From Bubalus kerabau (lineage: Eukaryota; Chordata; Mammalia; Artiodactyla; Bovidae), in assembly GCF_029407905.1 (NCBI RefSeq), contig NC_073624.1, forward strand, positions 109,492,001 to 109,556,000: 64,000 nt of DNA, in the 5' to 3' direction. Position 1 is the stretch's first letter, and every line of letters starts with the position of its first letter. The translations under genes were made by a program, and so were the position numbers. The notes under the pieces were generated by a model. The model did no database searches and was not told the DNA's origin. It was given only the letters and a program-made list of their open reading frames with translations. Of this stretch, positions 32,671 to 43,620 are shown one piece after another.

Positions 32671-35600
32671 AAGGGGAGAGGAGCCAAGATGGCGGAGGAG
32701 TAGGACGGGGAGAATTCATCAAAAAAGCATTTAAACGTCGAGTAAATTCCACAAAACAACTTCTGAATGCCGGCAGAGGACATCAGGCACCCAGAAAAGC
32801 AACCCAACTCATCGAAAGGAGGTAGGAAAAAATATAAAAGACAAAAAAAGAGACAAAAGAGGGAGGGACAGAGTTCCATCCCGGGAAGGGAGTCTTAAAA
32901 AGAGAGAAGTTTCCAAACACCAGGAAACCTTCTCACTGCCGAATCTGTGCCAAGCTTTGGAAGCACAGAGGGCAACATAAAAGGGAGAAAAAAAAAAAAA
33001 AAAAAATTAAAAATCGCAGATTGTGAGCCCTATGGTAACTCCCCCAGCGGAGAAGCAGCCCAGACGCCTGCACACGCCATTAGCAAGCAGGGGCTGGGCA
33101 GGGAAGCGCGGCGCGGGCTGTGTCCCTTAGAGTAAGAATCGGCCCGAATGTCCTGAGCGCTATCTGAGTGAAATAATTTGGGCTAGCAAACCAGACTGTG
33201 GGATATCTACCACACGAAAAGCCAGCCCTAACCTAAGACACCGCCAGGCCCGCGCACAGAACAAAGGACTGAACAGAGATAGCCGGCTGCAGACCTTCCC
33301 CCTCCGGTGACAGGCAGCCAGAGCCAGAAGGGGGCAATCGCAGCCCAAAAGAGACACTATCTATAAAACTGTAAGCAGGCTTCTTTGCTAACTAAAACTT
33401 CTTGGGGGTCTGGACGGTCAACATCTGCCTGAGAAGGTGCGCCGGTTTTACACCCAGATAACCGAGTGGCGGGGAGGCGATAGGTCGCATCATTGGCGCC
33501 TGCCAAACACATCACCTGAGCTGCTCGGATCTGGGAAGAGCACAAAACGCAGGCCCAACTGAGTCTGCGCCTCTGAGGACTACCCGGGTGCCTGAACCTG
33601 AGCGGCTTGGACCTGGGAGCTCAGCCCAGGGCTGGCCTGTGATTGTTCCCGGCAGAACAACCTGGAGCCCGAGCAGTGTGGGCAGGGAGGCTACACGCGC
33701 TGTGAGCAGGGGCAGACCCAGCCTGGCTGAGGCACTGCGAGCACACGCCAGTGTTATCTGTTTGCAGCATCCCTCCCTCCCTCCCCACAGAGCGGCTGAA
33801 CAAGTGAGCCTAAATAAAATTAAAAAAATAGTGTCCTCCACCGTCCCCTTTGTGTCAAGGTGGGAACCATACACTGAAGAGACCAGCAAACAGAAGAAGC
33901 TATAACAGAGGGAAACGCTTTGGAAGCTACAGGCCATAGATTAAAACCCTGTGGTTACTACGGACTACATAGGAAGGGGCCTATAGATCTTGAGAAATAT
34001 AAAGTCGGACCAAGGAACTAGCCAAAAATGAACTGAACCCACAATACTCACAACAAAACCAGAGAAAGACCTATATATATTTTTACTATTTTTACGATCA
34101 ATCTTTCTTTCTTTTTTTTTTAATTAAAAAAAAAAATTTAAGTCCTCTATTGTCCTTTAATTTTCACTTTTATAACTATTACTTTGTAAAAAAAAAAAAA
34201 AAAAGACCCTATTTTTTTTTCTTCTTCAGCAAACTTCATATATATATTTTATAATTTTTTGACCGTGTTTTTTTGTTTGTTTGTTTGTTTTTCTTTTTCT
34301 TCTTTTCTTTAACATTGTATTTTTGAAATTCCAAACTCTACTCTAGATATTTAATTTTAGCCTTTTGGTATATGTTATCAATTTTGTACCTATAGTTTTT
34401 TTCATAATTTCTGTGACTTTTTTTTTTCCTCTGTTTCTTTCTCTTCTTCTTTTGTATAACATCGTATATCTGCAATTCCAAACTCTACTCAAGATTTTTA
34501 ATATATGCTTTTTGGTATTTGATATCAATTTTGTACCTGTATTTTCTTTATAATTTTTGCGACATTGTTTTTGTTGGTTTGTCTGTTTTCTCTCTTTATT
34601 TTTCTTCTTTTTTTTAACATTGTATTTTTGAAATTCCAAACTCTACTCTAGATTTTTAACTTTTGCTTTTTGGTATTAGTTATCAATTTTGTACCTGTAG
34701 TTTCTTTATAATTTTCGCGACCTTGTTTGTTTTTCTTTGTTCATTTTTTCTCTCTTTCTTTTCCTTCTTCTTTTCTTTAACATCATATTTTTGAAATTCC
34801 AAACTCTACTCTAGATTTTTAATTTTAGCCTTTTGGTATATGTTATCAATTTTGTACATATAGTTTTTTTTTATAATTTCTGTGACTTTTTTTTTCTTTT
34901 TTTTCCCCTCTGTTTCTTTCTCTTCTTCTTTTATATAACATCGTATATCTGCAATTCCAAACTCTACTCAAGATTTTTAATTTATGCTTTTTGGTATTTG
35001 ATATCAATTTTGTACCTGTATTTTCTTTATAATTTTTGTGACATTGTTTTTGTTGGTTTGTTTGTTTTCTCTCTTTATTTTTCTTCTTCTTCTTCTTTTT
35101 TTTTTAACATTGTATTTTTGAAATTCCAAACTCTACTCTAGATTTTTAATTTTTGCTTTTTGGTATTAGTTATCAATTTTGTACCTGTAGTTTCTTTATA
35201 ATTTTCGCAACCTTGTTTGTTTTTCTTTGTTCGTTTTTTCTCTTTCTTTTCCTTCTTCTTTTCATTAACATCGCATTTTTGAAATTCCAGACTCTACTCT
35301 AGATTTTTAATTTTTGCTTTTATGTATTTGTTACCAATTTTGTACCTTTAAAAAACCCAATCCTCAGGACCCATTTTTCACTAGGGAATGAGATTACTGG
35401 CTTGACTGCTCTCTCTCCCTTTGGACTCTCTGTTTTCTCCACCAGGTCGCCTGTATCTCCTCCCTAACCCCTCTCTACTCCACCCAACTCTGTGAATTTC
35501 TGTGTGTTCCAGATGGTGGAGAACACTTAGGGAACTGATTACTGGCTGGATCTGTCTCCCTCCTTTTCATTTCCCCCTTTTATCCTTCTGGCCACCTCTG

Positions 35601-36346
35601 TCTCCTGCCTCCTTCTTCTCTTCTCTGTATAACTCCGTGAACATCTCTGAGCGGTCCAGTTGTGGAGTGCACATAAGGAAGTGACTACTGGCTAGCCCAC
35701 TCTCTCCACTATTGATTCCACCTCATCTCATTTGGGTCACCTCTAACTCCCTCCTCCCACTTCTCTTCTCCATGTAACGCTGTGAACCTCTCTGAGTGAC
35801 CCTCACAGTAGAGAAACTTTTCATCTTTAACGTAGATGTTTTATCAATGGTGCTGTATAGAAGGAGAAGTTTTGAAACTACTGTAAAAATAAGACCGTTA
35901 ACTAGAAGTAGGAGGCTTAAGTCCAAACCCTGACTCCAGGGAACTCCTGACTCCAAGGAATATTAATTGACAGGAGCTCATCAAACGCCTCCATACCGAC
36001 ACTGAAACCAAGCACCACACAAGGGCCAACAAGTTCCAGGGCAAGACATACCAAGGAAATTCTCCAGCAACAAAGGAACACAGCCCTGAGCTTCAAGATA
36101 CAGGCTGCCCAAAGTCACCCCAAAACCATAGACATCTCATAACTCATTACTGGACATTTCATTACACTCCAGAGAGAAGAAATACAGCTCCATCCACCAG
36201 AACATCGACACAAGCTTCCCTAACCAGGAAACCTTGACAAGCCACCTGTACAAACCCACACACAGTGAGGAAACGCCACAATAAAGAGAACTCCACAAAC
36301 TGCCAGAATACAGAAAGGACACCCCAAACTCAGCAATTTAAACAAG
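32671..36346 (+). promoter_or_regulatory. L1 5' UTR / internal promoter region
   Basis: The first roughly 1.1 kb is rich in G+C and CpG (especially 33020-33800), unlike the AT-rich flanks, and would hold the L1 internal RNA polymerase II promoter. It starts with GAGCCAAGATGGCGGAGGAG, which contains a YY1-type AAGATGGCGG core like that near the 5' end of human L1. A tandem array (34318-35345) and a C/T-rich stretch follow. A GT at 32822 and an AG at 35834-35835 bound the segment missing from the L1 at 61072. Confidence 0.8.
34318..35345. repeat. L1 5' UTR tandem array, ~160-bp units in a ~480-bp higher-order repeat
   Basis: The block ATTCCAAACTCTACTC recurs at about 34328, 34475, 34633, 34796, 34954, 35123 and 35284 (spacing 147-169 bp). 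Three unit types, distinguished by the text after TGTACCT/TGTACAT, alternate A-B-C-A-B-C, giving a higher-order period of about 468-490 bp. The units are T-rich and non-coding. Chance open frames on both strands arise from the biased composition. Confidence 0.88.
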
Positions 36347-37272
36347 ATGAAGAGACAGAGGGATAGCCAGCAGATAAAGGAACAGGATAAATGCCCACCA
36401 AACCAAACAAAAGAGGAAGAGATAGGGAATCTACCTGATAAAGAATTCTGAATAATGATAGTGAAATTGATCCAAAATCTTGAAATTAAAATGGAATCAC
36501 AGATAAATAGCCTGGAGGCAAGGATTGAGAAGATGCAAGAAAGGTTTAACAAGGACTTAGAAGAAATAAAAAAGAGTCAATATATAATGAATAATGCAAT
36601 AAGTGAAATTAAAAACACTCTGGAGGGAACAATTAGTAGAATAACAGAGGCAGAAGATAGGATTAGCGAATTAGAAGATAGAATGGTAGAAATAAATGAA
36701 TCAGAGAGGATAAAAGAAAAACGAATTAAAAGAAATGAGGACAATCTCAGAGACCTCCAGGACAATATTAAACGCTACAACATTCGAATCATAGGGGTCC
36801 CAGAAGAAGAAGACAAAAAGAAAGACCATGAGAAAATACTTGAGGAGATAATAGTTGAAAACTTCCCTAAAATGGGGAAGGAAATAATCACCCAAGTCCA
36901 AGAAACCCAGAGGTCCCAAACAGGATAAACCCAAGGCGAAACACCCCAAGACACATATTAATCAAATTAACAAAGAACAAACACAAAGAACAAATATTAA
37001 AAGCAGCAAGGGAAAAACAACAAACAACACACAAGGGAATACCCATAAGGATAACAGCTGACCTTTCAATAGAAACTCTTCAAGCCAGGAGGGAATGGCA
37101 AGACATACTTAAAAAGATGAAAGAAAATAACCTACAGCCCAGATTACTGTACCCAGCAAGGATCTCATTCAAGTATGAAGGAGAAATCAAAAGCTTTTCA
37201 GACAAGCAAAAGCTGAGAGGATTCTACACCACCAAACCAGCTCTCCAACAAATACTAAAGGATATTCTCTAG
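36347..37272 (+). pseudogene. L1 ORF1 (RNA-binding protein), broken
   Basis: ORF1 starts at the ATG of ATGAAGAGACAGAGGGATAG. ORF1p is the RNA-binding, chaperone-like component of the L1 particle. A coiled-coil-like heptad region (LEARIEKMQERFNKDLEE...LEDRM) is followed by the RRM-type block NIRIIGVPEEEDKKKDHEK and the C-terminal domain ending at TAG 37270-37272. Two lesions are visible against the copy at 61753. TGA at about 36449-36451 replaces a sense codon (GAATTCTGAATA here, GAATTCCAAATA there). A 1-bp deletion at about 36912 (CCAGAGGTCCC here, CCAGAGAGTCCC there) shifts the frame. ORF1p cannot be made whole. Confidence 0.93.
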
Positions 37273-37323
37273 ACAGGAAACACAAAAACAGTGTATAAAT
37301 TCGAACCCAAAACAACAAAGTAA

Positions 37324-40300
37324 ATGGCAACGGGATCATACTTATCAGTAATTACCTTAAACGTAAATGGGTTGAATGCCCCAACCAAAAGACAAAGACT
37401 GGCTGAATGGATACAAAAACAAGACCCCTACATATGTTGTCTACAAGAGACCCACCTCAAAACAGGGGACACATACAGACTGAAAGTAAAGGGCTGGAAA
37501 AAGATTTTCCATGCAAATAGGGACCAAAAGAAAGCAGGAGTAGCAGTACTCATATCAGATAAAATAGACTTTAAAACAAAGACTGTGAAAAGAGACAAAG
37601 ATGGTCACTACATAATGATCAAAGGATCAATCCAAGAAGAAGATATAACAATTATAAATATATATGCACCCAACACGGGAGCACCACAGTATGTAAGACA
37701 AATGCTAACAAGTATGAAAGGAGAAATTAACAATAACACAATAATAGTGGGAGACTTTAATACCCCACTCACACCTATGGATAGATCAACTAAACAGAAA
37801 ATTAACAAGGAAACACAAACTTTAAACGATACAATAGACCAGTTAGACCTAATTGATATCTATAGGACATTTCATCCCAAAACAATGAATTTCACCTTTT
37901 TCTCAAGCGCACATGGAACCTTCTCCAGGATAGATCACATCCTGGGCCATAAAGCTAGCCTTGGTAAATTCAAAAAAATAGAAATCATTCCAAGCATCTT
38001 TTCTGACCACAATGCAGTAAGATTAGATCTCAATTACAGGAGAAAAACTATTAAAAATTCCAACATATGGAGGCTGAAAAACACGCTGCTGAATAACCAA
38101 CAAATCACAGAAGAAATCAAAAAAGAAATCAAAATTTGCATAGAAACGAATGAAAATGAAAACACAACAACCCAAAACCTGTGGGACATGGTAAAAGCAG
38201 TCCTAAGGGGAAAGTTCATAGCAATACAGGCACACCTCAAGAAACAAGAAAAAAGTCAAATAAATAACCTAACTCTACACCTAAAGCAACTAGAAAAGGA
38301 AGAAATGAAGAACCCCAGGGTTAGTAGAAGGAAAGAAATCTTAAAACTTAGAGCAGAAATAAATGCAAAAGAAACAAAAGAGACCATAGCAAAAATCAAC
38401 AAAACCAAAAGCTGGTTTTTTGAAAGGATAAATAAAATTGACAAACCATTAGCCAGACTCATCAAGAAACAAAGGGAGAAAAATCAAATCAATAAAATTA
38501 GAAATGAAAATGGAGAGATCACAACAGACAACACAGAAATACAAAGGATCATAAGAGACTACTATCAACAATTATATGCCAATAAAATGGACAACGTGGA
38601 AGAAATGGACAAATTCTTAGAAAAGTACAACTTTCCAAAACTGAACCAGGAAGAAATAGAAAATCTTAACAGACCCATCACAAGCACGGAAATTGAAACT
38701 GTAATCAAAAATTTTCCAGCAAACAAAAGCCCAGGTCCAGACGGCTTCACAGCTGAATGCTACCAAAAATTTAGACAACAGCTAACACCTATCCTGCTCA
38801 AACTCTTCCAGAAAATTGCAGAGGATGGTAAACTTCCAAACTCATTCTATGAGGCCACCATCACCCTAATACCAAAACCTGACAAAGATCCCACAAAAAA
38901 AGAAAACTACAGGCCAATATCACTGATGAACATAGATGCAAAAATCCTTAACAAAATTCTAGCAATCAGAATCCAACAACACATTAAAAAGATCATACAC
39001 CATGACAAAGTGGGCTTTATCCCAGGGATGCAAGGATTCTTCAATATCCACAAATCAATCAATGTAATACACAACATTAACAAATTGAAAAATAAAAACC
39101 ATATGATTATCTTAATAGATGCAGAGAAAGCCTTTGACAAACTTCAACATCCATTTATGATAAAAACTCTCCAGAAAGCAGGAATAGAAGGAACATACCT
39201 CAACATAATAAAATCTATAGATGACAAACCCACAGCAAACATTATCTTCAATGGTGAAAAATTGAAAGCATTTCCTCTAAAGTCAGGAACAAGACAAGGG
39301 TGCCCACTTTCACCATTACTATTCAACATAGTTTTGGAAGTTTTGGCCACAGCAATCAGAGCAGAAAAAGAAATAAAAGGAATCCAAATTGGAAAAGAAG
39401 AAGTAAAACTCTCACTATTTGCAGATGACATGATCCTCTACATAGAAAACCCTAAAGACTCCACCAGAAAATTACTAGAACTAATCAATGGCTATAGTAA
39501 AGTTGCAGGATATAAAATCAACACACAGAAATCCCTTGCATTCCTATACACTACTAATGAGAAAACAGAAAGAGAAATTAAGGAAACAATTCCATTCACC
39601 ATTGCAACGGAAAGAATAAAATACTTAGGAATATATCTACCTAAAGAAACTAAAGACCTATATATAGAAAACTATAAAACACTGGTGAAAGAAATCAAAG
39701 AGGACACTAACAGATGGAGAAATATACCATGTTCATGGATTGGAAGAATCAATATAGTGAAAATGAGTATACTACCCAAAGCAATCTATAGATTCAATGC
39801 AATCCCTATCAAGCTACCAACAGCATTCTTCACAGAGCTAGAACAAATAATTTCACAATTTGTATGGAAATACAAAAAACCTCGAACAGCCAAAGCGATC
39901 TTGAGAAAGAAGAATGGAACTGGAGGAATCAACCTACCTGACTTCAGGCTCTACTACAAAGCCACAGTTATCAAGACAGTATGGTACTGGCACAAAGACA
40001 GAAATATAGATCAATGGAACAAAACAGAAGCCCCAGAGATAAATCCATGCACATATGGACACCTTATCTTTGACAAAGGAGGCAAGAATATACAATGGAT
40101 TAAAGACAATCTCTTTAACAAGTGGTGCTGGGAAATCTGGTCAACCACTTGTAAAAGAATGAAACTAGAACACTTTCTAACACCATACACAAAAATAAAC
40201 TCAAAATGGATTAAAGATCTAAACGTAAGACCAGAAACTATAAAACTCCTAGAGGAGAACATAGGCAAAACACTCTCTGACATACATCACAGCAGGATCC

Positions 40301-41055
40301 TCTATGACCCACCCCCCAGAATATTGGAAAGAAAAGCAAAAATAAACAAATGGGACCTAATTAACCTTAAAAGCTTCTGCACATCAAAGGAAACTATTAG
40401 CAAGGTGAAAAGACAGCCTTCAGAATGGGAGATAATAATAAAAAATGAAGCAACTGACAAACAACTAATCTCGAGAATATACAAGCAACTCCTACAGCTC
40501 AACTCCAGAAAAATAAATGACCCAATCAAAAAATGGGCAAAAGAACTAAATAGACACTTCTCCAAAGAAGACATACAGATGGCTAACAAACACATGAAAA
40601 GATGCTCAACATCACTCATTATCAGAGAAATGCAAATCAAAACCACTATGAGGTACCATTTCACACCAGTCAGAATGGCTGCGATCCAAAAGTCTACAAG
40701 TAATAAATGCTGGAGAGGGTGTGGAGAAAAGGGAACCCTCTTACACTGTTGGTGGGAATGCAAACTAGTACAGCCACTATGGAGAACAGTGTGGAGATTC
40801 CTTAAAAAACTGGAAATAGAACTGCCTTATGATCCAGCAATCCCACTGCTGGGCATACACACTGAGGAAACCAGAAGGGAAAGAGACACATGTACCCCAC
40901 TGTTCATCGCAGCACTGTTTATAATAGCCAGGACATGGAAGCAACCTAGATGTCCATCAGCAGATGAATGGATAAGAAAGCTGAGGTACATATACACAAT
41001 GGAGTATTATTCAGCCATTAAAAAGAATACATTTGAATCAGTTCTAATGAGGTGA
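37324..41055 (+). CDS. L1 ORF2 endonuclease/reverse transcriptase, open for 1,243 codons, C-terminus clipped
   Basis: ORF2 encodes the L1 endonuclease and reverse transcriptase. The N-terminal endonuclease shows LNVNGLNAP, CLQETHLK (Glu near residue 41), VGDFNTPL (near 142) and FSDHNAVRLDL (near 224). The reverse transcriptase shows NYRPISLMNIDAKILNK (about 540), DAEKAFDKL (about 600), RQGCPLSPLLFN and the catalytic FADD at about 699-702. The C-terminal cysteine motif CWRGCGEKGTLLHC lies near residue 1128. The ATG follows a 51-bp spacer after ORF1. The stop TGA at 41053-41055 replaces TGG (seen in the copy at about 30293). Reading on gives 28 more residues to TAG at 41140-41142, so the protein has lost 29 C-terminal residues. 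Catalytic residues are present. Confidence 0.92.
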   Translation: MATGSYLSVITLNVNGLNAPTKRQRLAEWIQKQDPYICCLQETHLKTGDTYRLKVKGWKKIFHANRDQKKAGVAVLISDKIDFKTKTVKRDKDGHYIMIKGSIQEEDITIINIYAPNTGAPQYVRQMLTSMKGEINNNTIIVGDFNTPLTPMDRSTKQKINKETQTLNDTIDQLDLIDIYRTFHPKTMNFTFFSSAHGTFSRIDHILGHKASLGKFKKIEIIPSIFSDHNAVRLDLNYRRKTIKNSNIWRLKNTLLNNQQITEEIKKEIKICIETNENENTTTQNLWDMVKAVLRGKFIAIQAHLKKQEKSQINNLTLHLKQLEKEEMKNPRVSRRKEILKLRAEINAKETKETIAKINKTKSWFFERINKIDKPLARLIKKQREKNQINKIRNENGEITTDNTEIQRIIRDYYQQLYANKMDNVEEMDKFLEKYNFPKLNQEEIENLNRPITSTEIETVIKNFPANKSPGPDGFTAECYQKFRQQLTPILLKLFQKIAEDGKLPNSFYEATITLIPKPDKDPTKKENYRPISLMNIDAKILNKILAIRIQQHIKKIIHHDKVGFIPGMQGFFNIHKSINVIHNINKLKNKNHMIILIDAEKAFDKLQHPFMIKTLQKAGIEGTYLNIIKSIDDKPTANIIFNGEKLKAFPLKSGTRQGCPLSPLLFNIVLEVLATAIRAEKEIKGIQIGKEEVKLSLFADDMILYIENPKDSTRKLLELINGYSKVAGYKINTQKSLAFLYTTNEKTEREIKETIPFTIATERIKYLGIYLPKETKDLYIENYKTLVKEIKEDTNRWRNIPCSWIGRINIVKMSILPKAIYRFNAIPIKLPTAFFTELEQIISQFVWKYKKPRTAKAILRKKNGTGGINLPDFRLYYKATVIKTVWYWHKDRNIDQWNKTEAPEINPCTYGHLIFDKGGKNIQWIKDNLFNKWCWEIWSTTCKRMKLEHFLTPYTKINSKWIKDLNVRPETIKLLEENIGKTLSDIHHSRILYDPPPRILERKAKINKWDLINLKSFCTSKETISKVKRQPSEWEIIIKNEATDKQLISRIYKQLLQLNSRKINDPIKKWAKELNRHFSKEDIQMANKHMKRCSTSLIIREMQIKTTMRYHFTPVRMAAIQKSTSNKCWRGCGEKGTLLHCWWECKLVQPLWRTVWRFLKKLEIELPYDPAIPLLGIHTEETRRERDTCTPLFIAALFIIARTWKQPRCPSADEWIRKLRYIYTMEYYSAIKKNTFESVLMR

Positions 41056-41142
41056 ATGAAACTGGAGCCTATTATACAGAGTGAAGTAAGCCAGAAAGAA
41101 AAACACCAATACAGTATACTAATGCATATATATGGAATTTAG

Positions 41143-41517
41143 AAAGATGGTAACAATAACCCTGGGTACGAGACAGCAAAAGAGACACTGATGTATAGAA
41201 CAGTCTTATGGACTCTGTGAGAGAGGGAGAGGGTGGGAAGATTTGGGAGAATGGCATTGAAACATGTAAAATATCATGTATGAAATGAGTTGCCAGTCCA
41301 GGTTCGATGCACGATACTGGATGCTTGGGGCTGGTGCACTGGGACGACCCAGAGGGATGGAATGGGGAGGGAGGAGGGAGGAGGGTTCAGGATGGGGAAC
41401 ACATGTATACCTGTGGCAGATTCATTTTGATATTTGGCAAAACTAATACAATTATGTAAAGTTTAAAAATAAAATAAAATTTAAAAAAATAAAAGAAAAA
41501 AAGGAAAAAAAAAAAAA
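41143..41517 (+). other. L1 3' UTR and A-rich tail
   Basis: It contains the ruminant L1 3' UTR blocks TGGGGCTGGTGCACTGGGA and GGGAGGGAGGAGGGAGGAGG (a G-rich stretch typical of L1 3' UTRs). A tail of A-runs mixed with TAAAAT follows. The antisense copy of the same region is at 24982-25184. Confidence 0.9.
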
Positions 41518-41528
41518 AAAAGGCAGAG

Positions 41529-42683
41529 GAACCAGAGATCAAATTGCCAACATCTGCTGGATCATTGAAAAAGAGACTGCCAGAAAAACATCTATTTCTG
41601 CTTTATTGACTATGCTAAAGCCTTTGAGTGTGTGGATAACAATAAACTGTGGAAAATTCTTCAAGAGATGGGAATGCCAGGCCACCTGACCTGCCTCTTG
41701 AGAAACCTGTTTGCAGGTCAGGAAGCAACAGTTAGAACTGGACATGGAACAACAGACTGGTTCCAAATAGGAAAAGGAGTACATCAAGGCTGTATATTGT
41801 CACCTTGTTTATTTAACTTATTTGCAGAGTACATCATGAGAAACACTGGGCTGGAGGAAGCACAGCTGGAATCAAGATTGCTGGGAGAGATATCAATTAC
41901 CTCAGATATGCAGATGATACCACCCTTATGGCAGAAAGTGAAGAAGTAAAGAACCTCTTGACGAAGGTGAAAGAGGAGAGTGAAAAAGTTGGCTTAAAGC
42001 TCAACATTCAGAAAACGAAGATCATGGCATCCGGTTCCATCACTTTATGGCAAATAGATGGGGAAACATTGGAAACAGTGGCTGACTTTATTTTTCTGGG
42101 CTCCAAAATCACTGCAGATGGTGATTGCAGCCATGAAATTAAAAGATGCTTATTCGTTGGAAGGAAAATTATGACCAACCTAGACAGCATATTAAAAAGC
42201 AGAGACATTACTTTGCCAACAAAGGTCCATCTAGTCAAGGCTATGGTTTTTCTAGTGGTCATGTATGGATATGAGAGTTGGACTGGGAAGAAAGCTGAGA
42301 GCCAAAGAATTGATGCTTTTGAACTGTGGTGCTGGAGAAGACTCTTGAGAGTCCCTTGGACTGCTAGGAGATCCAACCGGTCCATACTAAAGGAGATCAG
42401 TCCTGGGTGTTCATTGGAAGAACTGATGTTGAAGCTGAAACTCCAATACTTTGGCCACCTTATGTGAAGAGCTGACTCATTTGAAAAGACCCTGATGCTG
42501 GGAAAGATTGAGGGTGGGAAGAGAAGAGGATGAGAGAGGATGAGATGGCTGGATGGCATCACTGACTCGATGGACGTGAGTTTGAGTGAACTCCGGGAGT
42601 TGGTGATGGACAGGGAGGCCTGACATGCTGCAATTGATGGGGTTGCAAAGAGTCAGACACAACTGAGTGACTGAACTGAACTG
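41529..42683 (+). pseudogene. BovB RT C-terminal part, right half of split element
   Basis: It resumes the BovB frame exactly after the L1 TSD with GGAACCAGAGATCAAATTGC. It contains the AKAFECVDN region (normally FDCVDH), GVHQGCILSPCLFN and the YADDTTLM text. A 1-bp deletion near 41870 and other indels split it into frames 41632-41949 and 41928-42467. It ends with the BovB terminal repeat ACTGAACTGAACTGAA before the right TSD (42684-42694). Not functional. Confidence 0.92.
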
Positions 42684-43007
42684 AATGGAGAAACAGACAT
42701 AGAAAACAGATTTATGGACATGAGAGGAGGAGGAGAGGATGAGATGTATGGAGAGGGTAACACGGAAACTTGTATTACTATATGTAAAATAGATAGCCAG
42801 TGGGAATTTGCTGTAGGTCTCAGGGAACTCAAACAGGGGCTCTGTACCAACCTAGAGGGGTGGGATGGGGAGGGACAATGGAGAGAGGTTCAAGAGGGAG
42901 TGAATGAAATATGTATACCTGTGGCTGATTCATGTTGAGGTTTGACACAAAACAACAAAATTCTGTAAAGCATTTATCCTTCAATTAAAAAATAAATTTA
43001 AAAAAGA
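42684..43007 (+). mobile_element. 3' UTR of the outer L1 (right part)
   Basis: The text continues from 30425 as TGGAGAAACAGACATAGAAA, then GGTCTCAGGGAACTC, then AATGAAATATGTATACCTGT. It ends TTCAATTAAAAAATAAATTT with an A-rich tail. It differs from the full-length copy's 3' UTR, indicating another L1 subfamily. The right TSD is AAGAAAATTACC at 43008-43019. Confidence 0.88.
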
Positions 43008-43190
43008 AAGAAAATTACCTAGTTCTCTGAGCCTCAGTGCCCTTGTCCAAAAAAACCAGATGAATAAAAACAACTTACAGTGTTTAAAATGAGACCTAAG
43101 AGAGCTAATGTGCACAAAACACTTAATAATGAATATTGCACAGAATAAGCACTTAATAACTGGTGGCTTCCATTATTTTTGGTATGATTG
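43008..43190 (-). mobile_element. MIR SINE, right half
   Basis: AGAAAATTACCTAGTTCTCT, then GAGCCTCAGTGCCCTTGTCC, then ATTGCACAGAATAAGCACTT, which is antisense MIR. It continues the MIR half at 29224-29279, making the MIR the outermost layer of the nest. Confidence 0.65.
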
Positions 43191-43399
43191 TTTTCATTTA
43201 TCTGGAGGAAAATAAGCATCAATCATTTTATTTTGTGTACACCAATTATGACCACTGGGATACACCCTAACCCCTAGCTTTTTCATTGACTATACCATTT
43301 CCCTTTTCTAGGCTGCATTTCAGGTTTTGCCAAAAAAGACAGGATGAAAAGTTATATGAAAAGAGATCAAAGGAGAAAACTCATAATATCAATAACAAT

Positions 43400-43620
43400 C
43401 ATTAACAATAATAATCACAAGATAATAGAAGCTGTCCTCAGAAGAACTTCATAGCTATTGCACAATTTAATCTCTGCAATACTCTCCAAGGCAGTTACCA
43501 TTCTACCAAAAGCTATTCCACTCGCTCAAAGTTACACAGAAATGAAATAGAAGAGAGAAAACTAAAACTTAGGTTTCTTTGACACCAAAATCCTTGTTCT
43601 TACTCCATAGACAATAGTTT
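43400..43620 (+). mobile_element. MIR SINE
   Basis: AATCATTAACAATAATAATC, then CTTCATAGCTATTGCACAAT, then TAATCTCTGCAATACTCTCC, then CAAAGTTACACAGAAATGAA follow the MIR consensus order. Diverged. Confidence 0.5.

Larger units (their letters stand above)
32671..41517 (+). mobile_element. full-length ruminant L1 (~8.8 kb) inserted in BovB
   Basis: It has a complete L1 layout: a long 5' UTR (32671-36346), ORF1 (broken), a 51-bp spacer, ORF2 (nearly complete), a 3' UTR and a 3' A-rich tail (about 41465-41517). A TSD of at least 11 bp flanks it (AAAAGGCAGAG at 32660-32670 and 41518-41528). The BovB coding text is continuous across the insert. The 5' end AAGGGGAGAGGAGCCAAGAT matches the start of the copy at 61072, supporting completeness. 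Confidence 0.96.

Noticed and set aside
32232..32825. 197-codon frame as a novel BovB-L1 fusion protein
   Set aside because: The frame simply runs through the L1 insertion point; upstream BovB frames are broken and nothing shows it is expressed.
33512..33937. 141-codon antisense open frame in the L1 5' UTR, considered as an ORF0-like antisense protein
   Set aside because: Primate L1 ORF0 is not known in ruminants, the frame has no supporting start context, and GC-rich sequence gives long chance frames.
34318..35345. CRISPR-like repeat array
   Set aside because: The units are about 160 bp, contiguous and T-rich with no unique spacers, inside a mammalian L1 5' UTR.
37608..40763. Antisense open frames of 60-153 codons opposite ORF2
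   Set aside because: They are hydrophobic shadows of the Lys/Ile-rich ORF2 coding strand.
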